Below, piece after piece: positions 1 through 6,473 of a DNA stretch of 12,769 nt. Under the pieces are notes generated by a model. The model worked only from the letters and a program-made list of their open reading frames with translations. It did no database searches and had not been told where the DNA came from. Position numbers and translations under genes: made by a program. How positions within the stretch are numbered: position 1 is the stretch's first letter; the number at the start of each line of letters is the position of its first letter. The stretch is from Proteobacteria bacterium UBA1847 (GTDB lineage Bacteria; Pseudomonadota; Gammaproteobacteria; Steroidobacterales; Woeseiaceae): the NCBI GenBank assembly GCA_002338605.1, contig DDIP01000043.1, positions 477 through 13,245 on the forward strand. The letters are read 5' to 3'.

Positions 1-376
1 GTTGCCAATCCATCGACGAAATATGCAGTCGGTACGTCTGCCCTTTCTCCAGTTCAAGCAACGGCCACCATTGCCACAGGCGACCCAGCAAATATACATC
101 GCTACCGGGTGGCGGTCGAACAACCGGTAATTGCATGGCCGTCTCCTTCCTGACGGTGTACTGATCGACCATGGCCTGTGTTTTCGCCATATAAGCCTGT
201 GGCGTCGTCTTGTAGGCTTCACTGGACAGATTTTGTTTTCCGTACACGTGCCAGAACGGCATCATGAAGAACATAAACAGGGACCAGACCAGGGCAATCC
301 CGATCCAGGTACCTTCAACCCGGTCCAGTGGCTGCCTCCACCAAACGGTCTCAGCAGGCGGTTCAATGGCGCTCAT
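1..376 (-). CDS. Cytochrome c oxidase subunit II, ba3-like (5' part only)
   Basis: This is the N-terminal 125 residues of a heme-copper oxidase subunit II; the rest runs off the left edge. Subunit II anchors the CuA cupredoxin domain on the periplasmic face and takes electrons from cytochrome c. A single membrane helix is visible at about residues 22-44 (GTWIGIALVW through FWHVYG). After a linker comes the start of a beta-rich domain (residues 93-125, including DVYLLGRLWQWW and GQTYRLHISSMDWQ), as in the one-helix subunit II of B-family (ba3) oxidases rather than the two-helix A-family form. The CuA ligands lie outside the window and cannot be checked. The ATG at 374-376 is preceded by AAAGGTGA, a good ribosome site. 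It follows the small helix protein at 408-572 by 31 bp, so the two are probably co-transcribed. Oxidase class is inferred from the N-terminal half only. Confidence 0.85.
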   Translation of the reverse strand, partial: MSAIEPPAETVWWRQPLDRVEGTWIGIALVWSLFMFFMMPFWHVYGKQNLSSEAYKTTPQAYMAKTQAMVDQYTVRKETAMQLPVVRPPPGSDVYLLGRLWQWWPLLELEKGQTYRLHISSMDWQ

Positions 377-407
377 AGGTCACCTTTTCCTTTTTCGATT
401 GCGAGAA

Positions 408-572
408 TTATTGGGCGATGGGGATGTTCACGATCTCAACGATTCCCCAGATAATGTAGAAAACTGCGGGAAACAGGACACCGATGAACAGCAGGATGAA
501 CGGATTGTCGAGAATGCGCTGCATTGTGGGCAGTCTTTCGGACTCAGGAAGGTTTGTTGATTCGTCACTCAT
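408..572 (-). CDS. Small single-helix oxidase subunit (IIa-like)
   Basis: This 54-residue protein has a polar N-terminus (MSDESTNLPESERLP), then one hydrophobic helix at about residues 25-47 (NPFILLFIGVLFPAVFYIIW), and ends in IVNIPIAQ. It lies 31 bp upstream of, and on the same strand as, the subunit II gene. ba3-type oxidases (Thermus CbaD, halophilic archaeal homologues) carry such a tiny one-helix subunit IIa that occupies the place of the first helix of two-helix subunit II proteins, so this is the likely identity. The family is too short and divergent to assign by motif. I chose the ATG at 570-572 because AGGGG sits about 8 nt before it; an in-frame ATG six codons upstream would put that ribosome site inside the gene. 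Genes this short are easily missed. Confidence 0.7.
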   Translation of the reverse strand: MSDESTNLPESERLPTMQRILDNPFILLFIGVLFPAVFYIIWGIVEIVNIPIAQ

Positions 573-715
573 GCCAATTACCCCTGTCATTGGATACAAA
601 AATTCACGACATACCCTATTCCTCGTCGCGAGCGACCTGTACTGGGGAAAATACCTAGACAAACAACGGTGATCCGAGTCTGCAAACGCGCCGAATTGCA
701 GTAAGCTCTGGCCGT
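573..715. promoter_or_regulatory. Divergent promoter region with a short dyad
   Basis: This 143-bp region separates the minus-strand oxidase genes from the plus-strand lipoprotein and heme A synthase cluster, so it must hold promoters for both. I find no convincing -35/-10 pair in either direction. A 12-bp imperfect-centre inverted repeat, GTCGC-GA-GCGAC, lies at 625-636 and could be a protein-binding site. There is no obvious FNR-type (TTGAT-N4-ATCAA) site. The lipoprotein start at 716 also lacks a clear ribosome site. Confidence 0.35.
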
Positions 716-1324
716 ATGAAAGCGCTCACGTTAACGATGGTTCTGTCGTGCCTCCTTGCCGCTGCCTGCGGCGACACCATGAATGAATCCAAACCTGTGC
801 CCGAGGACCGCTTTGAGTCGGTCGTCGTCGGCGACGACGTCTGCGTATTTGACCGCTCGACCGAACTCACGTGGGCAACAAAGTCTGAAAAGGCCGGACT
901 GCACCGGGTGACCAACACCTATTCCTGGTTCGATCCGGACGAATCACACGGCGAGCTGGATTACCGGGGCCTTGAAGACGGTGGCGATTGCGAGGGCAGC
1001 AAGTGCGATACCTGGCACTACGTGCAGGCTGTCAACAACCAGGGATTCTGCGGCTACAATGACTGGCGTATGCCCGGCAAGAACGAGATTTTTTCAATCA
1101 GCGATATCCGTCGCGCGCAAACACCTCCAACGATCGACACGGAATTCTTTCCGCTCACCCGGTCCGCAGAATACTGGACCGGCAACGACTACAGTTTTCA
1201 GTATGACACCGCCTGGGCCTGGAATTTCGCGCTGGGGCATGATCGCGTCGACTGGAAAAAGGAGGCCAAGTTCGTGCGCCTGGTTCGCGGCGAACCTCGC
1301 GATCTGGCAAAAGTAAAGGAATAA
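716..1324 (+). CDS. DUF1566 (Lcl C-terminal) lipoprotein
   Basis: This is a 202-residue exported protein of unknown function. Residues 1-18 form a lipoprotein signal (MKALTLTMVLSCLLAAAC) with probable lipidation at Cys18. The -3 residue is Ala rather than Leu, so the lipobox is slightly weak. The rest matches the DUF1566/Lcl C-terminal pattern: ELTWAT near 50, YNDWRMPGKNEIFSISD at 114-130, EYWTGNDY near 152, AWAWNF near 166 and KFVRLVRG at 185-192. Mature cysteines are at 43, 92, 97 and 112; C92 and C97 form a Cys-x4-Cys pair. Start choice follows the signal peptide, as there is no clear ribosome site. The gene ends 5 bp before a GTG that starts a heme A synthase relative, and the AAAGGA for that GTG lies inside the end of this gene, so the two are coupled. 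A role in oxidase assembly is suggested by position only. Confidence 0.8.
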   Translation: MKALTLTMVLSCLLAAACGDTMNESKPVPEDRFESVVVGDDVCVFDRSTELTWATKSEKAGLHRVTNTYSWFDPDESHGELDYRGLEDGGDCEGSKCDTWHYVQAVNNQGFCGYNDWRMPGKNEIFSISDIRRAQTPPTIDTEFFPLTRSAEYWTGNDYSFQYDTAWAWNFALGHDRVDWKKEAKFVRLVRGEPRDLAKVKE

Positions 1325-1329
1325 GCCCG

Positions 1330-2286
1330 GTGCGTCGATTGGCGGTAACGTCCCTGCTGCTGGTCATTGTGCTGGTGTCGTTGAGTGCGTATTTGCGTCT
1401 CAGCCACTCGGGCATCGGTTGCGCAGACTGGCCTGCCTGCTATGGCTTGATCGGTAGCGCCGGCGATTCGGCGCCGACCGTGGAGTCAACCCTGGAACGC
1501 CTGGCTGCCGAGACCGGGCAGGCCTTGTCCTGGGCAACACCGGCGCACCGGCTGGTCGCCAGCGTGCTGGGGCTCACTGTGCTCGCATTGGTGCTTATTG
1601 CCGTCGCGCAAAAACGCCGGCGGACAATTTCCATCGCCTTGCTCGTATTGACAGTATTCCTGGCCTGGCTTGGCATTTACTCTGTTGGCTTGCACAGTCC
1701 GGCCGTCGTTATGGGGAATCTTGCCGGTGGATTCGCCATGCTGGCCCTGCTTGGCTGGATGGTTCTGCAGCCGGACAAGCCGGTCGCGGGTCATCTGCCG
1801 GTGGTCAGAAACTGGTCGATTGCGGCCCTTGCCGTGCTGGTGCTTCAGATTGGTCTTGGCGGCCTGACCAGCGCGAATTTCGCAGCGTCGGCCTGCCCCG
1901 AGTTGCCCACGTGCAACGGCCGAATTCTCCCCGGTCCCGGACTGTTGAGGGCCTTCGATCTCAGCCGCTCCCACGAAATTGGTCCAAGCGGACTCGCACT
2001 CGGCGGGCCGGAACGCGCGGCAATTCACCAGTTGCATCGCCTGGGTGCGGTTTTGACGACCGTGCTCGTCGTGGTTGCCGGCACGGTAGCCTTGCAGGCG
2101 AAGCTCGGCGTCAGTGCCGTGCTGGTCCTGGTTCTGGTCGCTGCCGAGTTTGCTGTTGGCATTGCCGCAGTCATTACGGACATACCGATCGAAATCGCCG
2201 TGCTGCACAACTGGCTTGCCGCAATGTTGTTGCTGGCTTTGCTAAGATTGCTCGCCTTGAGTCAACGCCAACAGGCCTTTCGATAG
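1330..2286 (+). CDS. Heme A synthase-like protein, COX15/CtaA family, atypical active site
   Basis: This 318-residue, roughly eight-helix membrane protein belongs to the COX15/CtaA family, which oxidises the C8 methyl of heme O to the formyl of heme A. It has the bacterial type 1 cysteine pairs, C31/C37 (GCADWPACYG) and C189/C195 (ACPELPTCNG). Typical members have four heme-ligating His. Here H73 (PAHRLV), H236 (IHQLHRLG) and H293 (AVLHNW) are present, but the helix 4 His seen as AHLLGG in relatives is Asn130 (GNLAGG). The Glu three residues before the first His (Glu57 in Bacillus subtilis, important for activity) is Thr70. The heme b cofactor half therefore looks intact, while the substrate half lacks a ligand and the catalytic acid. 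The start is GTG with AAAGGA 9 nt upstream. One base separates its stop from the next gene. It may be a specialised partner or pseudo-enzyme; family assignment is firm, activity is not. Confidence 0.88.
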   Translation: MRRLAVTSLLLVIVLVSLSAYLRLSHSGIGCADWPACYGLIGSAGDSAPTVESTLERLAAETGQALSWATPAHRLVASVLGLTVLALVLIAVAQKRRRTISIALLVLTVFLAWLGIYSVGLHSPAVVMGNLAGGFAMLALLGWMVLQPDKPVAGHLPVVRNWSIAALAVLVLQIGLGGLTSANFAASACPELPTCNGRILPGPGLLRAFDLSRSHEIGPSGLALGGPERAAIHQLHRLGAVLTTVLVVVAGTVALQAKLGVSAVLVLVLVAAEFAVGIAAVITDIPIEIAVLHNWLAAMLLLALLRLLALSQRQQAFR

Positions 2287-2287
2287 A

Positions 2288-3322
2288 ATGAATACGTCCA
2301 CAGGAATTCATCCGCGCAACCATGCTGTTGCGACCTGGCTTCTTATTTGCTGCGCGCTCGTATTCGCGATGGTCGTGCTCGGAGGCGTTACGCGTTTGAC
2401 CGGATCCGGCTTGTCCATGGTGGACTGGCGACCGTTGATGGGCTGGCTGCCCCCCTTGACCGACATCGAATGGCAGCGTGTCTTTGAGCTCTATCAGAGT
2501 TCGCCTGAATTCCAGAAAGTGAACTCACACATGGATGTCCACGCATTCAAGAGCATTTTCTGGCTGGAATACCTGCACCGCCTGCTGGGCCGCACAATCG
2601 GGATTGTTTTCCTCGTGCCGTTCATCGCGTTTCTCGTGAAAGGCTACATTCGCAAATCCGAATGGGCCAAGTACCTGCTAATGTTCGTGCTGGGCGGAAT
2701 GCAGGGCGTTCTTGGCTGGTACATGGTCAAGAGTGGCCTGGTCGATGTGCCGCAGGTGAGTCAGTACCGACTCACGGCACACCTTGTTGCGGCATTTGCG
2801 ATCTATGCCTTCATGTTCTGGGTCGCCATGTCTTTGTTGTTTCCGGCGACAGGTGACAAGAAGCACGCTTGGTATCCGCGCGCGCTGGCCCTCACGATCC
2901 TCACCTCTGTGACCATTATTTCGGGCGGTTTCGTTGCTGGGCTCAAGGCTGGAAAAATCTACAACACGTTTCCCATGATGGGCGACTACTGGCTGCCGCC
3001 GGGATTGTTCGCGCTGGAACCTGTCTGGCGAAATTTTTTCGACAATATTGTAACCGTGCAACTCGATCACCGCATCCTGGCTATCACTACGTTGATCGCG
3101 ACGATTAGTTTCTGGTATTACGCGCGTCGTGCTGACGTACCGGCACGCACACGCCCGGCGCTAACGGCGCTACTGCACACGGTATTGATCCAGGTGATCC
3201 TTGGTATCACAACCTTGTTGCTTATGGTTCCGGTTGCGCTGGGCGCCGCTCACCAGGCAGTGGCGATGTTGTTATTCACCGTTTCACTTTACGTTTTACA
3301 CAGTCTCAGGCGAGTTTCATGA
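2288..3322 (+). CDS. ctaA: Heme A synthase, type 2 (COX15-like)
   Basis: This 344-residue, eight-helix inner membrane protein converts heme O to heme A for the terminal oxidase. It resembles the alphaproteobacterial and mitochondrial type: GGVTRLTGSGLSMVDWRP at 32-49 and the loop KAGKIYNTFPMMGDYWLP at 220-237. The key residues are all visible: Glu94 with His97 (EYLHRLLG), His165 (RLTAHLV), His261 (QLDHRILA) and His322 (GAAHQAVAM). It has no periplasmic cysteine pairs; its only cysteines are the adjacent C21/C22 in the first helix. This is probably the working heme A synthase of the locus. The ATG follows the stop of the previous COX15-like gene by one base with no strong ribosome site of its own, which suggests re-initiation. 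Its stop overlaps the hemN start as ATGA. Heme O synthase (ctaB) is not in the window. Confidence 0.93.
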   Translation: MNTSTGIHPRNHAVATWLLICCALVFAMVVLGGVTRLTGSGLSMVDWRPLMGWLPPLTDIEWQRVFELYQSSPEFQKVNSHMDVHAFKSIFWLEYLHRLLGRTIGIVFLVPFIAFLVKGYIRKSEWAKYLLMFVLGGMQGVLGWYMVKSGLVDVPQVSQYRLTAHLVAAFAIYAFMFWVAMSLLFPATGDKKHAWYPRALALTILTSVTIISGGFVAGLKAGKIYNTFPMMGDYWLPPGLFALEPVWRNFFDNIVTVQLDHRILAITTLIATISFWYYARRADVPARTRPALTALLHTVLIQVILGITTLLLMVPVALGAAHQAVAMLLFTVSLYVLHSLRRVS

Positions 3323-4698
3323 AAGTTTTCTTCGATAGTGAGCTTGTTGGCCGCTACGGTGGTCGCGGGCCGCGTTACACATCCTATCCGACCGCTCTGC
3401 AATTCTCTCCTGCACTGACCGTCGACGACTATCGGGACAATGCGATTGCGAGCAATAAAAGCATGCTGCCGTTATCGCTGTACCTGCACATTCCGTTTTG
3501 CGAATCGCTTTGCTACTACTGTGGTTGCAACAAGATCGTTACGCGCAATGCCGAGCGTGTTGCTCGCTACCTTGCCATGCTACATCGCGAGATCGATCTA
3601 CAATCCACGCTGTTTGACCGGCAGCGCAAAGTTGAACAATTGCATTTTGGTGGTGGAACGCCAACCTACCTTGATGAGGAACAGCTCGATAAGCTCATGG
3701 AAAAGCTTGCGGACGCGTTTTCGTTCGATAACAGCGATCGCCGCGAGTTTTCGATCGAAGTTGACCCGCGAACTGTTGACGAACGTGACGTACGTCGACT
3801 CGCACGACTTGGCTTCAGTCGCCTGAGCCTCGGCATCCAGGACTTCAATCCTCTGGTACAAAATGCCGTTAATCGAATACAAGCCCCCGAAGATGTGCAG
3901 AACCTGGTCCACGCTGCGAGAGGGGCGGGCTTCAAATCCCTGTCCTTCGATTTAATCTACGGCTTGCCGCGACAAACAGTGGCGAGCTTTGATCAAACCC
4001 TCGAAACGGTCATCGCCATGCGCCCCGACCGACTCGCTGTATACAACTACGCGCACTTGCCGCATCGCTTCAAGGGGCAGCGCATGATTGCAGATTCCGA
4101 CATCCCGGAACCGCAGGTCAAACTCGACATCCTGCACCACACGATTGATCGCCTGGGTGATGCCGGCTACGAATACATCGGTATGGACCATTTTGCATTG
4201 CCAGACGACGACCTCGTTCGCGCACGGCAGGCTGGAACGCTGCAGCGAAATTTCCAGGGCTATTCGACACACCGCCACTGCGACCTGGTCGCACTTGGTG
4301 TCAGCGCGATCGGCAGTATCGGCAACGTCTACTCGCAAAATGCGCTGACGACAATGCAATACGAGGCAATGCTCGAGGACCACCGGCTACCGGTGTTCAA
4401 AGGCATTGCTGTCGATAGCGACGACCGCTTGCGGAGCGCCGCAATACAGGCGCTGATGTGTTACGACCGCTTGTCGTTCGAGGAGTTTAACGCCGCACAT
4501 GGCATAGACTTCAGCCGCTACTTTGCAAACGAGATTGAGCGCCTGCGACCACTGGCGGACGACGGCCTTGTCGCACTGGACGCCGCGGGAATCACAATTT
4601 CGCGCACGGGCCGCCTGCTGTTGAGAAGCATTGCCATGGTATTTGACCGCTATATCGATCCGTCTCAGAATGACGGTCGATTTTCCAGGGCTATTTAG
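3319..4698 (+). CDS. hemN: Oxygen-independent coproporphyrinogen III oxidase
   Basis: This 459-residue radical SAM enzyme decarboxylates coproporphyrinogen III to protoporphyrinogen IX without oxygen, a late step of heme synthesis in the cytoplasm. The cluster motif is C61-x3-C65-x2-C68 within HIPFCESLCYYCGCNK, including the extra Cys70 typical of true HemN. Further family motifs are the GGGTPTYL SAM-binding stretch (111-118), EVDPR, RLSLGIQDF, NYAHLPHRFKGQ and YIGMDHFALPDD. Length matches E. coli HemN (457). The CGCN stretch and full length argue against the HemW/HemZ look-alikes. The start overlaps the preceding heme A synthase stop by 4 bp (ATGA), so heme supply and heme A formation are translated from one message. 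Its stop overlaps the convergent ilvE stop by 4 bp, leaving no room for a separate terminator. Confidence 0.96.
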   Translation: MKVFFDSELVGRYGGRGPRYTSYPTALQFSPALTVDDYRDNAIASNKSMLPLSLYLHIPFCESLCYYCGCNKIVTRNAERVARYLAMLHREIDLQSTLFDRQRKVEQLHFGGGTPTYLDEEQLDKLMEKLADAFSFDNSDRREFSIEVDPRTVDERDVRRLARLGFSRLSLGIQDFNPLVQNAVNRIQAPEDVQNLVHAARGAGFKSLSFDLIYGLPRQTVASFDQTLETVIAMRPDRLAVYNYAHLPHRFKGQRMIADSDIPEPQVKLDILHHTIDRLGDAGYEYIGMDHFALPDDDLVRARQAGTLQRNFQGYSTHRHCDLVALGVSAIGSIGNVYSQNALTTMQYEAMLEDHRLPVFKGIAVDSDDRLRSAAIQALMCYDRLSFEEFNAAHGIDFSRYFANEIERLRPLADDGLVALDAAGITISRTGRLLLRSIAMVFDRYIDPSQNDGRFSRAI

Positions 4699-5687
4699 GA
4701 AACTTCGGTCAACCACCCGTGAGTATCGGGCGCCAGGCCGTACTGAATGTCCTGCAATGCCTTTCGCAACTTCGCGGTATTGGGTCCGGCAAGACCATCA
4801 CGAACTTTGACTTCCTCACCCTTGTAAACCAGCGTACCGACCGGAGACAGGCAGGCAGCTGTACCGGACAACGCCGCTTCATGGGACTTTACAAGCTCGA
4901 GCAGTTCGCTGACGGTGAAGTTTTTCTCAATTACCTTGTAACCGTTCGCAGCCGCAAGTACCAAAACCGAGTCGCGGGTCATGCCGTGCAGAAAGGTCGA
5001 ATCCAGCGGCTTGGTAATGATCTCGTTGTCACCAATTACCAGGAAATTGGCTGCGCCGGTTTCCTGAACATCGCCGTTAGGACAAAACAATACCTGGTCG
5101 ACGCCGTATTTCTTCTTGGCCTCAAGCGTCGGACCCAGAGCTGCCGCATAGTTGCCGCCGGTCTTGGTGCTGCCCAGTTGCTCGGTGGAGCGTGCACGCT
5201 CGGTTTCGACAAGTAACTTGAGCGCTTTCGACCCACCGGCGAAGTAATCCCCAACCGGGGATGCCAGGACGAACAGAATGGCTTCGGTCGACGGTGAGGC
5301 CGCGGCACCTATGTTTTCAAGTGTCCCAATCAGGGTCGGCCGCAAATACAAAGAACTCGGCGGTGCGGGAATATTATCGATCTGACCGGCAACCAGGTCA
5401 GTCACCATCGACGACAGAAGGTCAGCGTCCGGTACCGGCAATCTGAGCGACTCGGCACTTCGCTGCATCCGTGCGATGTGATCGGCGAGGCGGAAAATAT
5501 GAGCCTTGCCATCGTCCCATCTGTAGGCCTTGAAGCCTTCGAAACAGGTGCTCGCGTAGTGAAATACGTGCGCTGCCGGATGTATGGTGAGCGGCTTCAG
5601 CGGTTCGATCGCGGCGCTTGACCACGCATTGTTCCTAAAACGCGCTATTGCGAAGTGATCGCAAAACTCGGTGCCAAACTGACCCAT
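4695..5687 (-). CDS. ilvE: Branched-chain amino acid aminotransferase
   Basis: This 330-residue, PLP-dependent fold-type IV enzyme exchanges the amino group between Leu, Ile or Val and 2-oxoglutarate in the cytoplasm. Lys175 in GSTKTGGNYAAAL is the PLP lysine. HVFHYASTCFEGFKAYRW (40-57), LYLRPTLIG (113-121), VQETGAANFLVI (207-218), STFLHGMTRDS (230-240) and LSGTAACLSPVG (273-284) are family motifs. I start at the ATG at 5685-5687 because the sequence there (MGQFGTEF) matches the usual N-terminus. An in-frame TTG seven codons upstream (5706-5708) would give 337 residues but has no ribosome site. The stop overlaps that of hemN on the opposite strand. The gene lies 84 bp downstream of the PuuR-like regulator on the same strand, with no hairpin plus T-run between them, so read-through is possible. 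Confidence 0.94.
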   Translation of the reverse strand: MGQFGTEFCDHFAIARFRNNAWSSAAIEPLKPLTIHPAAHVFHYASTCFEGFKAYRWDDGKAHIFRLADHIARMQRSAESLRLPVPDADLLSSMVTDLVAGQIDNIPAPPSSLYLRPTLIGTLENIGAAASPSTEAILFVLASPVGDYFAGGSKALKLLVETERARSTEQLGSTKTGGNYAAALGPTLEAKKKYGVDQVLFCPNGDVQETGAANFLVIGDNEIITKPLDSTFLHGMTRDSVLVLAAANGYKVIEKNFTVSELLELVKSHEAALSGTAACLSPVGTLVYKGEEVKVRDGLAGPNTAKLRKALQDIQYGLAPDTHGWLTEVS

Positions 5688-5771
5688 GGCAATAAACTCT
5701 GGTTGCAAAGCTGAAGGGGCGGTACTTTGCCACTAATGGCAGCCGCTTGGCCATACCACAGAAACGATATT

Positions 5772-6320
5772 TCAAAACGTAGGCGGCGTGCAGGCGGAAA
5801 TCAGAATGCATTCGAGATTGCCCGGGTTCCGGAACCGGTGCGGCTGATTGCTCTTGAAGTAATAGGCATCGCCCGCCTTGAGGACCGCCGACTGGTCACC
5901 CACCGTAACCTCGAGCCGCCCGCTGATAATGATGCCGCACTCTTCGCCGTCATGGGTCATGGCATGCTTTCCGGTTCCCGCACCGGCCTGATAACGCTCA
6001 CTCAGCAGTTGGATCGAGCGGCCTGCCAGGCTGGCCCCGACCTGGCGATAGGAAACGCCACCGTCAGCAATTTCGGTCAGTTCTCCCGCACGGAAAAACA
6101 CGCGTTCGCGCACCTCAAACTCATCGCCGAAAAAATCCCCGAGACTCACCGGGATGCCGTCCAGGACCTTTTTCAGCATGCTGACCGTCGGATTCAGCTT
6201 GCCGGCCTCGATTTGGGAGATTGTGGCATTGGCAACGCCCGACTGGCGCGCCAGTGCGCGCTGCGAGAGCTTGAGGCCTGTGCGAATGTTCTTCAGCCGT
6301 TGTCCGATTTCCGATTCCAT
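5772..6320 (-). CDS. PuuR-like HTH-cupin transcriptional regulator
   Basis: This 182-residue cytoplasmic regulator has an XRE-type helix-turn-helix at about residues 7-61 (IGQRLKNIRTGLKLSQRALA, then GVANATISQIEAGKLNPTVS). A cupin domain follows at about 104-175, with H123/E126 in MTHDGEECG and H161 in NQPHRFRNPG as the likely metal-binding or ligand-binding face. Size and order match E. coli PuuR (185 residues), the putrescine-utilisation repressor. It is divergent from the omega-aminotransferase and semialdehyde dehydrogenase genes, so it most likely controls them in response to an amine or omega-amino acid. The ATG at 6318-6320 has GGA 7 nt upstream, inside a small CTTAT/ATAAG hairpin (6324-6337). 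A perfect 18-bp inverted repeat lies just upstream, at its probable transcription start, suggesting autoregulation. The inducer cannot be read from the sequence. Confidence 0.9.
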   Translation of the reverse strand: MESEIGQRLKNIRTGLKLSQRALARQSGVANATISQIEAGKLNPTVSMLKKVLDGIPVSLGDFFGDEFEVRERVFFRAGELTEIADGGVSYRQVGASLAGRSIQLLSERYQAGAGTGKHAMTHDGEECGIIISGRLEVTVGDQSAVLKAGDAYYFKSNQPHRFRNPGNLECILISACTPPTF

Positions 6321-6338
6321 CGTCTTATCCGAATAAGG

Positions 6339-6356
6339 TGTTCAGTTTAGTGAACA
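6339..6356. promoter_or_regulatory. Candidate operator for the PuuR-like regulator
   Basis: TGTTCA-GTTTAG-TGAACA is a perfect inverted repeat with 6-bp arms and a 6-bp spacer, starting 19 bp upstream of the regulator's ATG. The TGAACA arm matches the end of the E. coli PuuR site as I recall it (ending ATGAACA). It overlaps the predicted -10 box and start point of the regulator gene. The dyad is seen directly; binding by this regulator is inferred. Confidence 0.6.
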
Positions 6357-6384
6357 TTCTCTACCGGTGATCTAATAAAATCAA
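6356..6384 (-). promoter_or_regulatory. Candidate promoter of the PuuR-like regulator
   Basis: Read on the minus strand there is TTGATT (6379-6384, 4 of 6 consensus) and GAGAAT (6356-6361, 4 of 6) separated by 17 bp. The start point would fall inside the 18-bp inverted repeat, consistent with self-repression. Spacing is ideal but the box scores are moderate. Confidence 0.4.
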
Positions 6385-6410
6385 CTACTTAAATTTCTCT
6401 GGCTAACTGA

Positions 6411-6440
6411 TTGTTTAACATCACTCGACGGGCGTAAACT
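6411..6440 (+). promoter_or_regulatory. Candidate promoter of the beta-alanine catabolic genes
   Basis: TTGTTT (6411-6416) and TAAACT (6435-6440) are spaced by 18 bp, and the ATG of the aminotransferase lies 33 bp after the -10 box. The near-palindrome TGTTTAACA (6412-6420) overlaps the -35 box and resembles the arms of the dyad at 6339-6356, so it may be a second regulator contact. Box matches are only 3 and 4 of 6. Confidence 0.35.
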
Positions 6441-6473
6441 TTCGTTTTTCGCCTTTGAGCCGGAGTTTCGACA

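Noticed and set aside
1486..2208. A 240-codon open frame on the minus strand opposite the first COX15-like gene
   Set aside because: The translation is rich in Gln, Arg and Asn with no membrane or domain pattern, while the plus strand encodes a clear membrane protein.
5688..5771. Terminator between the regulator and ilvE
   Set aside because: Only weak stems are present (GCAAAG/CTTTGC with a 14-nt loop; ATGGC/GCCAT) and neither is followed by a T-run in the direction of transcription.
5727..6350. A 207-codon open frame on the plus strand opposite the PuuR-like regulator
   Set aside because: It would run across the operator and regulator start, has no known domain, and mirrors a convincing HTH-cupin gene.
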